Below, piece by piece: positions 7,520 to 15,265 of a stretch of 22,489 nucleotides of DNA; the first letter of the stretch is position 1, and each line of letters starts with the position of its first letter. The notes under the pieces were generated by a model. The model ran no database searches. It was not told where the DNA came from and saw nothing but the letters and a program-made list of their open reading frames with translations. A program made the translations under genes and the position numbers. Source of the DNA: DASZTU01 sp035547675 (GTDB lineage Bacteria; Pseudomonadota; Alphaproteobacteria; Rhizobiales; Devosiaceae); NCBI GenBank assembly GCA_035547675.1, contig DASZUI010000214.1, positions 1 to 22,489 of the forward strand, read 5' to 3'.

Positions 7520-8824
7520 TCAACTCGCCGGGGATGCGCCGCACTTGCCGGTGGTGACATTGAAGTTGCCGCAGGACAGAGGCTTGCGCCAATCCGAGAT
7601 CAGCACCTTCGAGTCGGGCAGGTAGTCCGACCACTCGTCGCCCACCACTTCGGGCGATTGCGAGACGATGTCGAACTGGCCGTTCGCCTGGATTTCGCCG
7701 ATCAGCACGGGCTTGGTCAGGTGGTGGTTCGGCATGACGGTGGCATAGCCGCCCGAGAGGTTGGGCACGGTTACGCCAATGATGGAATCGAGCACCTTGT
7801 CGGTGTCGGTAGTGCCGGCGGCCTCGACCGCCTTCACCCAGGCGTTGAAGCCGATATAGGCGGCCTCCATCGGGTCATTCACGACGCGCTTGTCGTCCTT
7901 GATGTACTTGTGCCAGTCGGCGATGAACTTCTTGTTGGCCGGGGTGTCGACCGACTCGAAGTAGTTCCAGGCGGCGAGATGGCCGACCAACGGCTTGGTG
8001 TCGAGGCCGGCGAGTTCTTCCTCGCCCACCGAGAAGGCGACGACCGGAATATCGGTGGCCTTGATGCCCTGATTGGCCAGCTCCTTGTAGAACGGCACGT
8101 TGGCGTCGCCGTTGATGGTCGACACCACGGCCGTCTTCTTGCCGGCCGAACCGAACGCCTTGATCTTGGACACTTCCGTCTGCCAGTCGGAGAAGCTGAA
8201 CGGGGTGTAGTTGACCATGATGTCGGAGTCCGGGATGCCCTTGGACTCGAGATAGGCCTGCAGAATCTTGTTGGTCGTGCGCGGATAGACGTAGTCGGTG
8301 CCTTCGAGCACGAAGCGCTTCACGCCTTCGGTGTTCATCAGGTAGTCGACCGCCGGGATCGCCTGCTGGTTCGGCGCGGCGCCGGTATAGATGATGTTGC
8401 GCGACGATTCCTCGCCCTCATATTGCACCGGATAGAAGAGGATCGAGTTCAGCTCCTCGAAGACCGGCAACACCGCCTTGCGCGATGCCGAGGTCCAGCA
8501 GCCGAACACCGCCGCCACATGGTCGACGGAGATCAGCTCGCGCGCCTTTTCGGCGAAGGTCGGCCAATCGGAGGCCGGATCGACCACGACCGGCTCGAGC
8601 TTCTTGCCCAGCAGGCCACCCTTCTTGTTCTGCTGGTCGATCAGGAACAGCATCGTATCCTTGAGGGTGGTCTCGGAGATCGCCATCGTGCCCGACAGCG
8701 AATGCAGGATGCCCACCTTGATCGTGTCGTCGGCGGCGAAGGCCGGAACGGCCGGCAGCGCGGCGGCCATGGCGGCGGCGATCGCGCCCGCCATAGCCAT
8801 GCGCCTGGTCAGTGAAATGCCCAT
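7520..8824 (-). CDS. urtA: Urea ABC transporter substrate-binding protein UrtA
   Basis: Periplasmic type I binding protein of the urea importer, 434 residues. The leader (1-30) ends AFA-A and carries TRRMAM; the paired arginines resemble a Tat signal but the motif is imperfect. Family markers are VGILHSLSGTMAISE, VVDPASDWPTFAEKA, VFGCWTSASRKAVLPVFE, LFYPVQYEGEE, and near the C-terminus a Cys pair in CGNFNVTTGKCG. ATG at 8824 has AGGGGA 6 nt upstream. First gene of the operon, transcribed divergently from the permease-kinase. Urea is the best-supported ligand; short-chain amides are a known alternative in related binding proteins. Confidence 0.95.
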   Translation of the reverse strand: MGISLTRRMAMAGAIAAAMAAALPAVPAFAADDTIKVGILHSLSGTMAISETTLKDTMLFLIDQQNKKGGLLGKKLEPVVVDPASDWPTFAEKARELISVDHVAAVFGCWTSASRKAVLPVFEELNSILFYPVQYEGEESSRNIIYTGAAPNQQAIPAVDYLMNTEGVKRFVLEGTDYVYPRTTNKILQAYLESKGIPDSDIMVNYTPFSFSDWQTEVSKIKAFGSAGKKTAVVSTINGDANVPFYKELANQGIKATDIPVVAFSVGEEELAGLDTKPLVGHLAAWNYFESVDTPANKKFIADWHKYIKDDKRVVNDPMEAAYIGFNAWVKAVEAAGTTDTDKVLDSIIGVTVPNLSGGYATVMPNHHLTKPVLIGEIQANGQFDIVSQSPEVVGDEWSDYLPDSKVLISDWRKPLSCGNFNVTTGKCGASPAS

Positions 8825-8854
8825 GTCTTGTCCCCTGTATCGTTGCGGATCTCG

Positions 8855-8873
8855 CGGGCCGGAGGCGGGCCCG
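8855..8873 (-). promoter_or_regulatory. Leader hairpin upstream of urtA
   Basis: CGGGCC at 8855-8860 and GGCCCG at 8868-8873 form a 6-bp stem with a 7-nt loop in the probable 5' untranslated region of urtA. In RNA sense the loop reads CGCCTCC, which could pair weakly with the GGGGA ribosome site about 20 nt further on. Such short GC stems are common by chance in GC-rich DNA. Confidence 0.25.
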
Positions 8874-8914
8874 TCCTGTCCATGAGGCACAGTGGGACAG
8901 TTTGGCTGCCCTAC

Positions 8915-8934
8915 CCTATACGTCGATTGACGTA
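8915..8934 (-). promoter_or_regulatory. Putative urtA promoter with TACGTC/GACGTA operator
   Basis: TACGTC (8919-8924), 4-bp spacer GATT, GACGTA (8929-8934): a perfect 6+6 dyad whose two ACGT cores are exactly 10 bp apart. On the minus strand it runs directly into TATAGG (8920-8915), a plausible -10 box about 95 bp upstream of the urtA start, so the dyad covers the -35 region. This is the layout expected for an activator such as a NarL/LuxR-type regulator, and one is encoded at 12434-13354. The assignment is inference. Confidence 0.5.
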
Positions 8935-9075
8935 GCCATCCGCCGGCGGCGGCCCAGGGGAAATGGCGCGGCGGCGAAATTGCGTTTCCTCCAGGATGTT
9001 TATGCCGGCAATCCACTCGAAAGCGAGCGCGATTTGTGCAACGCTGCTCCTGTGATGATAAGTTAGGCAGGGGTC

Positions 9076-12000
9076 ATGGCGCGGCAGCGCATCATTCCGG
9101 TCCGGCGCGAGTACAACCGCTGGGTGGCCAACCAGACGCTGGAAGATTATGCGCTGCGCTTTACCGCGAAGGCCGCGCGGCAATATTCGAGCGCCCGGAT
9201 CTCCCATACGGCGATCGGGGCCATTTCGTTTCTTGCGCTTGAGGCGGTCGGCGGCGCTATCACGCTGAGTTACGGCACGACCAATGCCGTGGTCGCCATC
9301 GTCGTTGCCTGCCTGATGATCCTGGCGGTCGGGCTGCCGATCAGCCGCTATGCGACGCGGCATGGCGTGGACATCGACCTGCTCACGCGCGGCGCCGGCT
9401 TCGGCTATATCGGCTCGACCGTGACCTCGCTGATTTATGCGAGCTTCACCTTCATTCTTTTCGCCATCGAAGCGTCGATCATGTCGGGGGCGCTGGAGCT
9501 TGCCTTCCACGTGCCGCTCTGGCTCGGCTATGTGATCAGCGCGGTGGCGGTGATCCCGCTGGTGACGCATGGCGTTAGGCTCATCAGCCGCTTCCAGCTC
9601 ATCACCCAGCCGATCTGGATCGTGCTCAATATCCTGCCGCTGCTGGTCATCGCTTTCGCCGATCCGGGCAAGTTCGCCGTGTGGCGGGCCTTTGCGGGGG
9701 CCGCCGCCGTTTCAGGACCGCCCGGGTCGTCCGCCCCTTTCGACCTGGCGCAGTTCGGTGCAGCTTCCGCGGTGATCCTGGCGCTGATGACGCAGATCGG
9801 CGAGCAGGTCGACTTCCTGCGCTTCATGCCGGCCGAAGGCGGCAAGCGGCGGCATCGCCTTCTGATTTTTCTCGCCGGGGCGGGCTGGGTGGTCATGGGG
9901 GCGCCGAAGCTGCTGGCCGGCTCGTTTCTCGCGGTGGTGGCCCTGACCTCAGGGGTGCCGGCGGCCGATGCCGGGCAGCCTTCGGAAATGTACGCCGTCG
10001 CCTTCGGCTATATGCTGCCCTGGCCGGTGGCGGCGCTGGTGCTGATGGCGGTGTTCGTCGTCGTCAGCCAGCTCAAGATCAATGTGATGAACGCCTATGC
10101 CGGCTCGCTTGCCTGGTCGAACTTCTTCTCGCGCCTGACCCACAGCCATCCGGGGCGGGTCATCTGGCTGCTCTTCAATGTGGCGATTGCGCTGATGCTG
10201 ATGGAACTCGGCATTTATCGCGTGCTGGAGGAGACGCTGAGCGTCTTTTCGATCATCGCCATGGCCTGGCTCTGCACCATTTCGGCGGACCTTTTCGTCA
10301 ACAAGCCGCTGCGCCTCGCCCCGCCGGGCATCGAGTTCAAGCGGGCCCACCTCTACGACATCAATCCGGTCGGGCTTGGCGCCATGACGCTGGCCGCGGC
10401 GACAGCCCTGCTCGTGCACGCCGGTGTGGCGGGGCCGCTCGCCGCCTCGCTGGCGCCCTTTGTTGCCGCCGGGGTCGCCTTTATCGCCTCGCCGCTGATC
10501 GCCTGGGCAACCAAGGGCAAGTTCTACCTGGCACGCAAGCCGCGTCGGGCCTGGGCAGCACGGCAGACCCTCACCTGCTCGATCTGCCAGCATCCGTTCG
10601 AGCCCGAGGACATGGCCTGGTGCCCCGCCTATTCGGCGCCGATCTGCTCGCTGTGCTGTTCGCTCGATGCGCGCTGCCACGACCTTTGCAAGCCGCATGC
10701 GAACCTGCATGCCCAGAGCGCGACGCTGGCGGCGCACGTCCTGCCCGGCTGGGCGCTCGAGCGGCTGTCGAGCCGCGTGGGGCGCTATGGCGTGTCGGTG
10801 ACGATTGCGCTGGCGCTGCTCGGCTCGATCCTTTTCTTCATTTATGAGGCCGCCGCGCATGCCGCGCCGGCGACCTCGGACGTGGTGGCAGGGACGCTGG
10901 CGGTGGTGTTTTTCGTCTTCGCCGTCGTGGCCGGAACGGCGTGCTGGTATCTCGTGCTCGCCGATGACAGCCGGCGGGTCGCGGAGGAGGAGAGCTCGCG
11001 GCAGACGACGCTGCTGCTCAAGGAGATCGACGCCCATAACCGCACCGACGCCGCCCTGCAGAAGGCCAAGGAGGACGCCGAGGCGGCCAATCGCGCCAAG
11101 AGCCGCTATGTGGTGGGCCTCAGCCACGAATTGCGCACGCCGCTCAACGCCGTACTCGGCTATGCGCAAATCCTCGAGCGGGACGAGACGATTCCGGCGC
11201 GCCGGCAATCCTCCGTCCGCACGATCCGGCGCAGCGCGGAGCATCTTTCCGGTCTCATCGACGGGCTTCTCGACATTTCGCGCATCGAGGCGGGCCGGAT
11301 GCAGGTCTATTCCAACGAGATCAATGTGCACGATTTCCTCGACCAGCTGGTCGAGATGTTCCGCCTGCAGGCGGAGGCCAAGGGCGTTGCCTTCCACCAT
11401 CGGCGCGCCCCGGAACTACCCGTCTATGTGCGGACCGACGAGAAGCGCCTCAGGCAGATTCTGGTCAACCTGCTGTCGAACGCCATCAAATATACCGATG
11501 CCGGCCGAATCGAGTTCGAGGTGGCCTACCGATCGCAGGTCGCCAGCTTCACTGTCCGCGACACGGGCAGCGGCATCGCGCCGGAGGAGATCGAGCACAT
11601 CTTCGAACCCTTCGTGCGCGGCGCGGCGGAGCGCAACAGGATGTCGCCCGGCCTGGGGCTGGGCCTGACCATTACCAAGCTGCTGGCCGAAACGCTGGGC
11701 GGCGACATCAAGGTCGAAAGCCTGCCGGGCGCCGGCTCGACCTTCCGCGTCCGCATGATGCTGGCGGCGGTCGATCGGCCGGCGCAGCGGGTGGGCCAGG
11801 AGCTGCGGATTTCGACCTATGCTGGCCCGCGCCGGACGATCATGGTGGTGGACGACAATGCCGACCATCGCGAACTGATGCGGGAATTGCTGCAGCCGCT
11901 CGACTTCACGGTCCTGACGGCGGTGGACGGGCCGGACTGCCTGACGCTGATCGACGGCGCGGCGCCCGATTTCTATTTCGTCGACATCTCGATGCCGGGG

Positions 12001-12441
12001 ATGGATGGCTGGACACTGGTGCAGGCGCTGCGCGAGCGGGGGGTCGCGGCGCCGATCGTCATGCTCTCCGCCAATATCGGCGACGGTTCGGGCATGGCGG
12101 CCTCCGACCTGGGGCACAGCGACACGATAACCAAGCCGTTCGATATCCGGCAGGTGATCGACAAGCTCGGGGCGCATCTGAAGCTGGAATGGCTGGAGGA
12201 GGCCCCTTCCCCCACCCGAGGGCTGGATGCAACCCCGGTTGTGCTGCCGCCGGCCGAAGTTGTGGCCGAGCTCAGGAGCCTCGGCGAGATCGGGCATGTC
12301 CGCGGCATCGAGGCCAAGCTCGCCCAGCTCGCGGCAGAGCCGGCGCATGCGTCGTTTGTCGAGCTGCTGCGGGCCCGCGTGCAGGCTTTCGATTTCGAGG
12401 GCTACGCGCGCATCCTGGAGGGCGGGTCCGCCGATGAGTGA
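9076..12441 (+). CDS. Hybrid sensor histidine kinase with NCS1-like permease sensor and Cys-rich knuckle
   Basis: 1121-residue membrane hybrid kinase. Order: NCS1 (purine-cytosine permease-like) domain, about residues 10-480, with the N-terminal motif NQTLEDYALR shared with such symporters and about twelve hydrophobic segments; cysteine-rich segment 501-541 (C501, C504, C516, C524, C527, C528, C534, C538); two more membrane helices (about 570-630); coiled coil (635-678); HisKA with H684 in SHELRTP; ATPase with N box near N798/N802, G1 box DTGSGI (D829) and GLGLGL; receiver with D926/D927 and phospho-acceptor D970 in FVDISMPGMDG; and a tail of about 60 residues. The ATG at 9076 is 14 codons before the NCS1 motif. 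Divergent from urtA, it overlaps the response regulator by 8 bp. Likely ligand: urea, a nucleobase or a breakdown product, not proven. Confidence 0.93.
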   Translation: MARQRIIPVRREYNRWVANQTLEDYALRFTAKAARQYSSARISHTAIGAISFLALEAVGGAITLSYGTTNAVVAIVVACLMILAVGLPISRYATRHGVDIDLLTRGAGFGYIGSTVTSLIYASFTFILFAIEASIMSGALELAFHVPLWLGYVISAVAVIPLVTHGVRLISRFQLITQPIWIVLNILPLLVIAFADPGKFAVWRAFAGAAAVSGPPGSSAPFDLAQFGAASAVILALMTQIGEQVDFLRFMPAEGGKRRHRLLIFLAGAGWVVMGAPKLLAGSFLAVVALTSGVPAADAGQPSEMYAVAFGYMLPWPVAALVLMAVFVVVSQLKINVMNAYAGSLAWSNFFSRLTHSHPGRVIWLLFNVAIALMLMELGIYRVLEETLSVFSIIAMAWLCTISADLFVNKPLRLAPPGIEFKRAHLYDINPVGLGAMTLAAATALLVHAGVAGPLAASLAPFVAAGVAFIASPLIAWATKGKFYLARKPRRAWAARQTLTCSICQHPFEPEDMAWCPAYSAPICSLCCSLDARCHDLCKPHANLHAQSATLAAHVLPGWALERLSSRVGRYGVSVTIALALLGSILFFIYEAAAHAAPATSDVVAGTLAVVFFVFAVVAGTACWYLVLADDSRRVAEEESSRQTTLLLKEIDAHNRTDAALQKAKEDAEAANRAKSRYVVGLSHELRTPLNAVLGYAQILERDETIPARRQSSVRTIRRSAEHLSGLIDGLLDISRIEAGRMQVYSNEINVHDFLDQLVEMFRLQAEAKGVAFHHRRAPELPVYVRTDEKRLRQILVNLLSNAIKYTDAGRIEFEVAYRSQVASFTVRDTGSGIAPEEIEHIFEPFVRGAAERNRMSPGLGLGLTITKLLAETLGGDIKVESLPGAGSTFRVRMMLAAVDRPAQRVGQELRISTYAGPRRTIMVVDDNADHRELMRELLQPLDFTVLTAVDGPDCLTLIDGAAPDFYFVDISMPGMDGWTLVQALRERGVAAPIVMLSANIGDGSGMAASDLGHSDTITKPFDIRQVIDKLGAHLKLEWLEEAPSPTRGLDATPVVLPPAEVVAELRSLGEIGHVRGIEAKLAQLAAEPAHASFVELLRARVQAFDFEGYARILEGGSADE
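10576..10698 (+). other. Eight-cysteine knuckle coding segment within the hybrid kinase
   Basis: Codons 501-541 encode CSIC, then WCPAYSAPICSLCCSLDARC and CHDLCKPH, giving eight cysteines plus H506, H535 and H541 in 41 residues on the predicted cytoplasmic side between permease and kinase. The CxxC ... C ... CxxCC ... C ... C spacing is compatible with a two-zinc knuckle or a metal/redox cluster. No family name can be given from sequence reading. Confidence 0.65.
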
Positions 12442-13354
12442 GCCCGCCACCGACACGCTGCTGGTCGTCGACGATTCGCCGGAGTCGCTGGGCTTCCTCA
12501 CCGACGCGCTGGAGGCCGATGGGCGGACGGTGCTGGTTGCGGCAAGCGGCGAGGCGGCGCTGCGGGTCGTCGGGCGGGTGACGCCAGACCTGATTCTGAT
12601 GGATGCGGTCATGCCGGGCATGGACGGGTTCGAGGCCTGCCGGCGACTCAAGGCCCTGCCCGCCATCTCGCCCGTGCCGGTGATCTTCATGACCGGGCTG
12701 ACCGAGACCGAGCATGTGGTGCACGCGCTCGAATCGGGCGGGGTCGACTACCTGACCAAGCCGATCGACATCGACGAGCTCAGGGCGCGCATCCGGGTGC
12801 ATCTGGCCAATGCGCGCAGCGCGCAAAGCGCGCGGGTGGCGCTTGATGCGGCCGGCCGCCATCTGCTGGCGGTTTCCGGTGCGCGCGGCCTGCTCTGGGC
12901 GACGCCGCAGGTCTCGCGGCTGTTCGGCGCGGCCGGCGAAGAAGGGCTTGGGGCGCTCGCCGGGGCCATCGCGGCGTGGGCGGAAGGCCGAGGCGGGCTC
13001 GACCGGCTGAGCGGGGCAACGCTGAACCTCCCGGCCGGAAGCGGCGCGCTGCTGCAACTCACCTGCCTCGGTGCAATCGGCGCGGACGAGTACCTGTTTC
13101 GACTGGCGCCCGACGAGGCAGCCGGCGGACCCGAGCTGCTGCGCCAGCGCTTCGGGCTGACGCTGCGCGAAAGCGAGGTGCTGCTGTGGATTGCCCGCGG
13201 CAAGTCGAATCGCGACATCGCCGAGATTCTCGGCCTCAGCCCGCGGACGGTGAACAAACATCTTGAGCAGGTCTATGCCAAGCTGGGGGTCGAGAACCGC
13301 GCCTCGGCGGCAATCCGGGCGACCCAGGTGCTTGGTTCGCCATCGGGCGGGTGA
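12434..13354 (+). CDS. LuxR/NarL-type response regulator paired with the permease-kinase
   Basis: 306-residue DNA-binding response regulator. The receiver (about 8-122) has D13/D14, phospho-acceptor D57 in LILMDAVMPGMDG and K109 in DYLTKP. A middle region of about 110 residues (125-235) has no recognised motif but could be a small PAS-like or dimerisation domain. The C-terminal LuxR helix-turn-helix (about 238-290) reads LTLRESEVLLWIARGKSNRDIAEILG then SPRTVNKHLEQVYAKLGV. Its ATG lies inside the end of the kinase gene (ATGAGTGA, 8-bp overlap), so the two are probably co-translated. By position it is the natural regulator of the divergent urt operon. The helix-turn-helix class typically binds short dyads such as the one at 8919-8934. 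Confidence 0.92.
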   Translation: MSEPATDTLLVVDDSPESLGFLTDALEADGRTVLVAASGEAALRVVGRVTPDLILMDAVMPGMDGFEACRRLKALPAISPVPVIFMTGLTETEHVVHALESGGVDYLTKPIDIDELRARIRVHLANARSAQSARVALDAAGRHLLAVSGARGLLWATPQVSRLFGAAGEEGLGALAGAIAAWAEGRGGLDRLSGATLNLPAGSGALLQLTCLGAIGADEYLFRLAPDEAAGGPELLRQRFGLTLRESEVLLWIARGKSNRDIAEILGLSPRTVNKHLEQVYAKLGVENRASAAIRATQVLGSPSGG

Positions 13355-13368
13355 CGGCGGGATGGGAA

Positions 13369-13442
13369 TGGAGGCCACGTCCGGAATCGAACCGGAATAC
13401 ACGGATTTGCAATCCGCTGCGTAACCACTCCGCCACGTGGCC
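13369..13442 (-). tRNA. tRNA-Cys (GCA)
   Basis: On the minus strand a full cloverleaf begins GGCCACG and ends CGTGGCC-T-CCA with the CCA encoded; 74 nt. The anticodon loop TTGCAAA gives GCA, and the T arm contains GGTTCGATTCC. It lies convergent to the response-regulator gene, 14 bp beyond its stop. Confidence 0.95.
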
Positions 13443-13560
13443 TCTGCGCGCCGTTAGTAGATAAGAGGCAGAGGTTAAGCAAGCGCGAAGCTGCGCAAAA
13501 ACCGGGAGATCGCTTGCAGGCCCGGCTGCCGAAATATGATGGAAAATGAGCCTTGGGGAT

Positions 13561-13636
13561 TGGCTCCGCGAGTAGGACTCGAACCTACGACCCAGCGGTT
13601 AACAGCCGCTTGCTCTACCAACTGAGCTATCGCGGA
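13561..13636 (-). tRNA. tRNA-Asn (GTT)
   Basis: 76-nt minus-strand cloverleaf beginning TCCGCGA and ending TCGCGGA-G-CCA. It has the D arm TAGCTCAGTTGGTAGAGC, anticodon loop CTGTTAA (GTT) and T arm GTAGGTTCGAGTCCTAC. It lies 118 bp upstream of tRNA-Cys on the same strand and may be co-transcribed with it. No integrase or direct-repeat attachment site was seen beside either tRNA. Confidence 0.97.
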
Positions 13637-13795
13637 AGACCTGTCGGCCTTCGAAAAGGACGGGTCCGTGTAGCGGGTTTGACCTGGTTTGCCAAGCCCG
13701 AATTTGCACGTTCGATGACGAGCTTTTCATCGCCGGCAAGCGGACGCGAGGCGGCGCCGTCCAGGCATTCCGCGACCCCGGAGCGCGGTCCGGAA

Positions 13796-13828
13796 AGGAA
13801 AAAGCCGGACCCGAAGGCCCGGCTCTTT
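13796..13828 (-). terminator. Rho-independent terminator of the outer-membrane protein gene
   Basis: AGCCGG (13803-13808) pairs with CCGGCT (13819-13824), continuing as CC/GG around a CGAA loop with one mismatch. In minus-strand sense the stem is followed by a T-run. It sits about 40 bp beyond the stop codon of the minus-strand porin-like gene. Confidence 0.8.
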
Positions 13829-13866
13829 CAGGATGTATATCCGCTGCGGCGGGAGCCGCGGCCGGA

Positions 13867-14460
13867 TTAGAAGTGGTAGTTCAGACCAACGCGGATGCTG
13901 TTGTCCGTGAGGTCGGTACCACCCGAACCCGAACCGTAGTCCGTGTAGCGATACTCGACATTGGCCGACAGGCTCTGGGCAAGCCAGAACTCGACACCAG
14001 CGCCGGCGGTCCAGCCGGTGCGGACGCCAATGGTCGACGGGGCGACATTGTACTGGCCGACATTGGCGAACGCCACGCCGAGTTCGGCGTAGGGCAGCAC
14101 ATTGCCGGCGTCGATGCCGAGGCGAGCACGGATCGAGCCGTCCCAGTAGACGCCATAGTCGGCGCTCGACTCGTTCGTCCAGTCGACATTGCCCTCGATG
14201 CCGCCGACGATCGCGTCGCTCAGGTGAGCATTGTAACCAGCCTGCACGCCGAGCAGCCAGCCATTACCCGCCGTACCGCCCGAAAGGCTCTGCCAACCAT
14301 AGCCCAAGCTGGCACCGACATAGGGACCATCCCAGGTCGACGCCGCCGGGACCACAGCCGGAGCCGCCGCCGGGGGAACATAAAGATCGGCGGCCATCGC
14401 CGACCCGGAGAACGCTGCCAAGGCCGCGGCAGCGATAAAGAGCTTTCCAGTCAACGTCAT
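13867..14460 (-). CDS. Outer-membrane beta-barrel protein (RopB/Omp25-like)
   Basis: 197-residue outer-membrane protein: signal peptide 1-23 (AMA-A), a short Pro/Ala linker, then a small eight-strand OmpA-type barrel. Alternating strands are seen in WDGPYVGASLGYGW, ARLGIDAGNVLPYAELGVAFANV, SANVEYRYTDYG and the terminal RVGLNYHF, whose final Phe is the usual assembly signal. A strong AGGAGG lies 6 nt before the ATG. It is a paralog of the next gene upstream on the same strand and has its own terminator. Proteins of this group stabilise the envelope of Hyphomicrobiales; a pore function is not shown. Confidence 0.92.
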   Translation of the reverse strand: MTLTGKLFIAAAALAAFSGSAMAADLYVPPAAAPAVVPAASTWDGPYVGASLGYGWQSLSGGTAGNGWLLGVQAGYNAHLSDAIVGGIEGNVDWTNESSADYGVYWDGSIRARLGIDAGNVLPYAELGVAFANVGQYNVAPSTIGVRTGWTAGAGVEFWLAQSLSANVEYRYTDYGSGSGGTDLTDNSIRVGLNYHF

Positions 14461-14659
14461 TCATACCTCCTACGACTGTAGCGATTGCCTACGCCTGCTC
14501 AGGTCCCAACGCCAGAGCAAAATCACGGCATACCTTCGAAATTGCAAATTCGCTTCAATTGCTTCCTTTTTGTCACACCCCGCCAAGGCCCTAAGGAGGG
14601 CCCCATCCGGGAAAGTCCGTAGCAAGGTAAAGAAGCGTAACCCCGCACCGGATTTTCTA

Positions 14660-15265
14660 CTAGAAGTGATAATTGAGTCCGAGTCGGACTGAATTATCCG
14701 TTAGCGAATATCCGGTGCCGCCGAAGGTAGCGGAACCATAATTCGCATAACGATACTCGACATTGACCGAAACCGGGTCCGCGACCTTCACTTCAAGGCC
14801 GCCGCCGGCGGTCCAGCCGGTAAGCGACGCCGAGTCGGGCCCGATGGTCGCATTGGTGAAGGCGACGCCCGCCTCGACATAGGGCATGATTCCATCCACA
14901 TCGACGCCGAAGCGCCCGCGGAGGGAGCCGTCCCAGTTCTTCCGGAAGCTCGCGCCGCCGATGGTGCCGGTTTCGTCGCTCCAGTTGAGGTCGCCCTCCG
15001 CGCCGAGCACCAGAATGTCGCTCAGGTGGAAATTGTAGCCCGCCTGCCCGCCGACCGACCAGCCGGAGCTGGTCGCGGTTGCACCCGTGGCGCTGTCGGT
15101 CAGCCTACCCCAGCCATAGCCGAGGGCGGCCCCGATATAGGGACCATCCCAATCCGTTGCCGCCGGCACCACGGGCGCCGGGGCGGCAAGGTCAGCTGCC
15201 ATCGCCATTCCCGACGATCCCGCCGCGATGGCACCGGCGACCAGCAGCATGCCGAACTTATTCAT
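14660..15265 (-). CDS. Outer-membrane beta-barrel protein, tandem paralog
   Basis: 201-residue paralog of the neighbouring barrel gene. Signal peptide 1-23 (AMA-A), linker, WDGPYIGAALGYGWG, GWTAGGGLEV, NVEYRYANYG and a terminal RLGLNYHF. Of two close ATGs, the one at 15265 is preferred because GGAG lies 7 nt upstream; for the ATG at 15271 the same site is too close. Two stop codons in tandem (TAGTAG) end the gene. A 199-bp gap separates it from the second barrel gene; that gap holds a perfect GGCCCT/AGGGCC dyad but no T-run, so the two may be separately transcribed. Confidence 0.92.
   Translation of the reverse strand: MNKFGMLLVAGAIAAGSSGMAMAADLAAPAPVVPAATDWDGPYIGAALGYGWGRLTDSATGATATSSGWSVGGQAGYNFHLSDILVLGAEGDLNWSDETGTIGGASFRKNWDGSLRGRFGVDVDGIMPYVEAGVAFTNATIGPDSASLTGWTAGGGLEVKVADPVSVNVEYRYANYGSATFGGTGYSLTDNSVRLGLNYHF

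Noticed and set aside
9949..11400. A 483-codon minus-strand open frame
   Set aside because: Antisense to the permease-kinase; composition typical of a mirror frame and no domain.
12256..12441. C-terminal tail of the hybrid kinase as a histidine phosphotransfer domain
   Set aside because: A His is present (GHVRG) but the HxxKG spacing is not kept and the tail is too short for a four-helix HPt domain.
13369..13636. tRNA pair as an integration site for a mobile element
   Set aside because: No integrase and no repeated tRNA 3' end were seen on either side.
13553..13870. A 105-codon plus-strand frame starting SRTRTYDP-like
   Set aside because: It reads the complement of tRNA-Asn, a familiar source of spurious proteins.
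14587..14602. GGCCCT-AAGG-AGGGCC dyad between the barrel genes as a terminator
   Set aside because: No T-run follows on either strand; a 6-bp GC dyad can arise by chance here.
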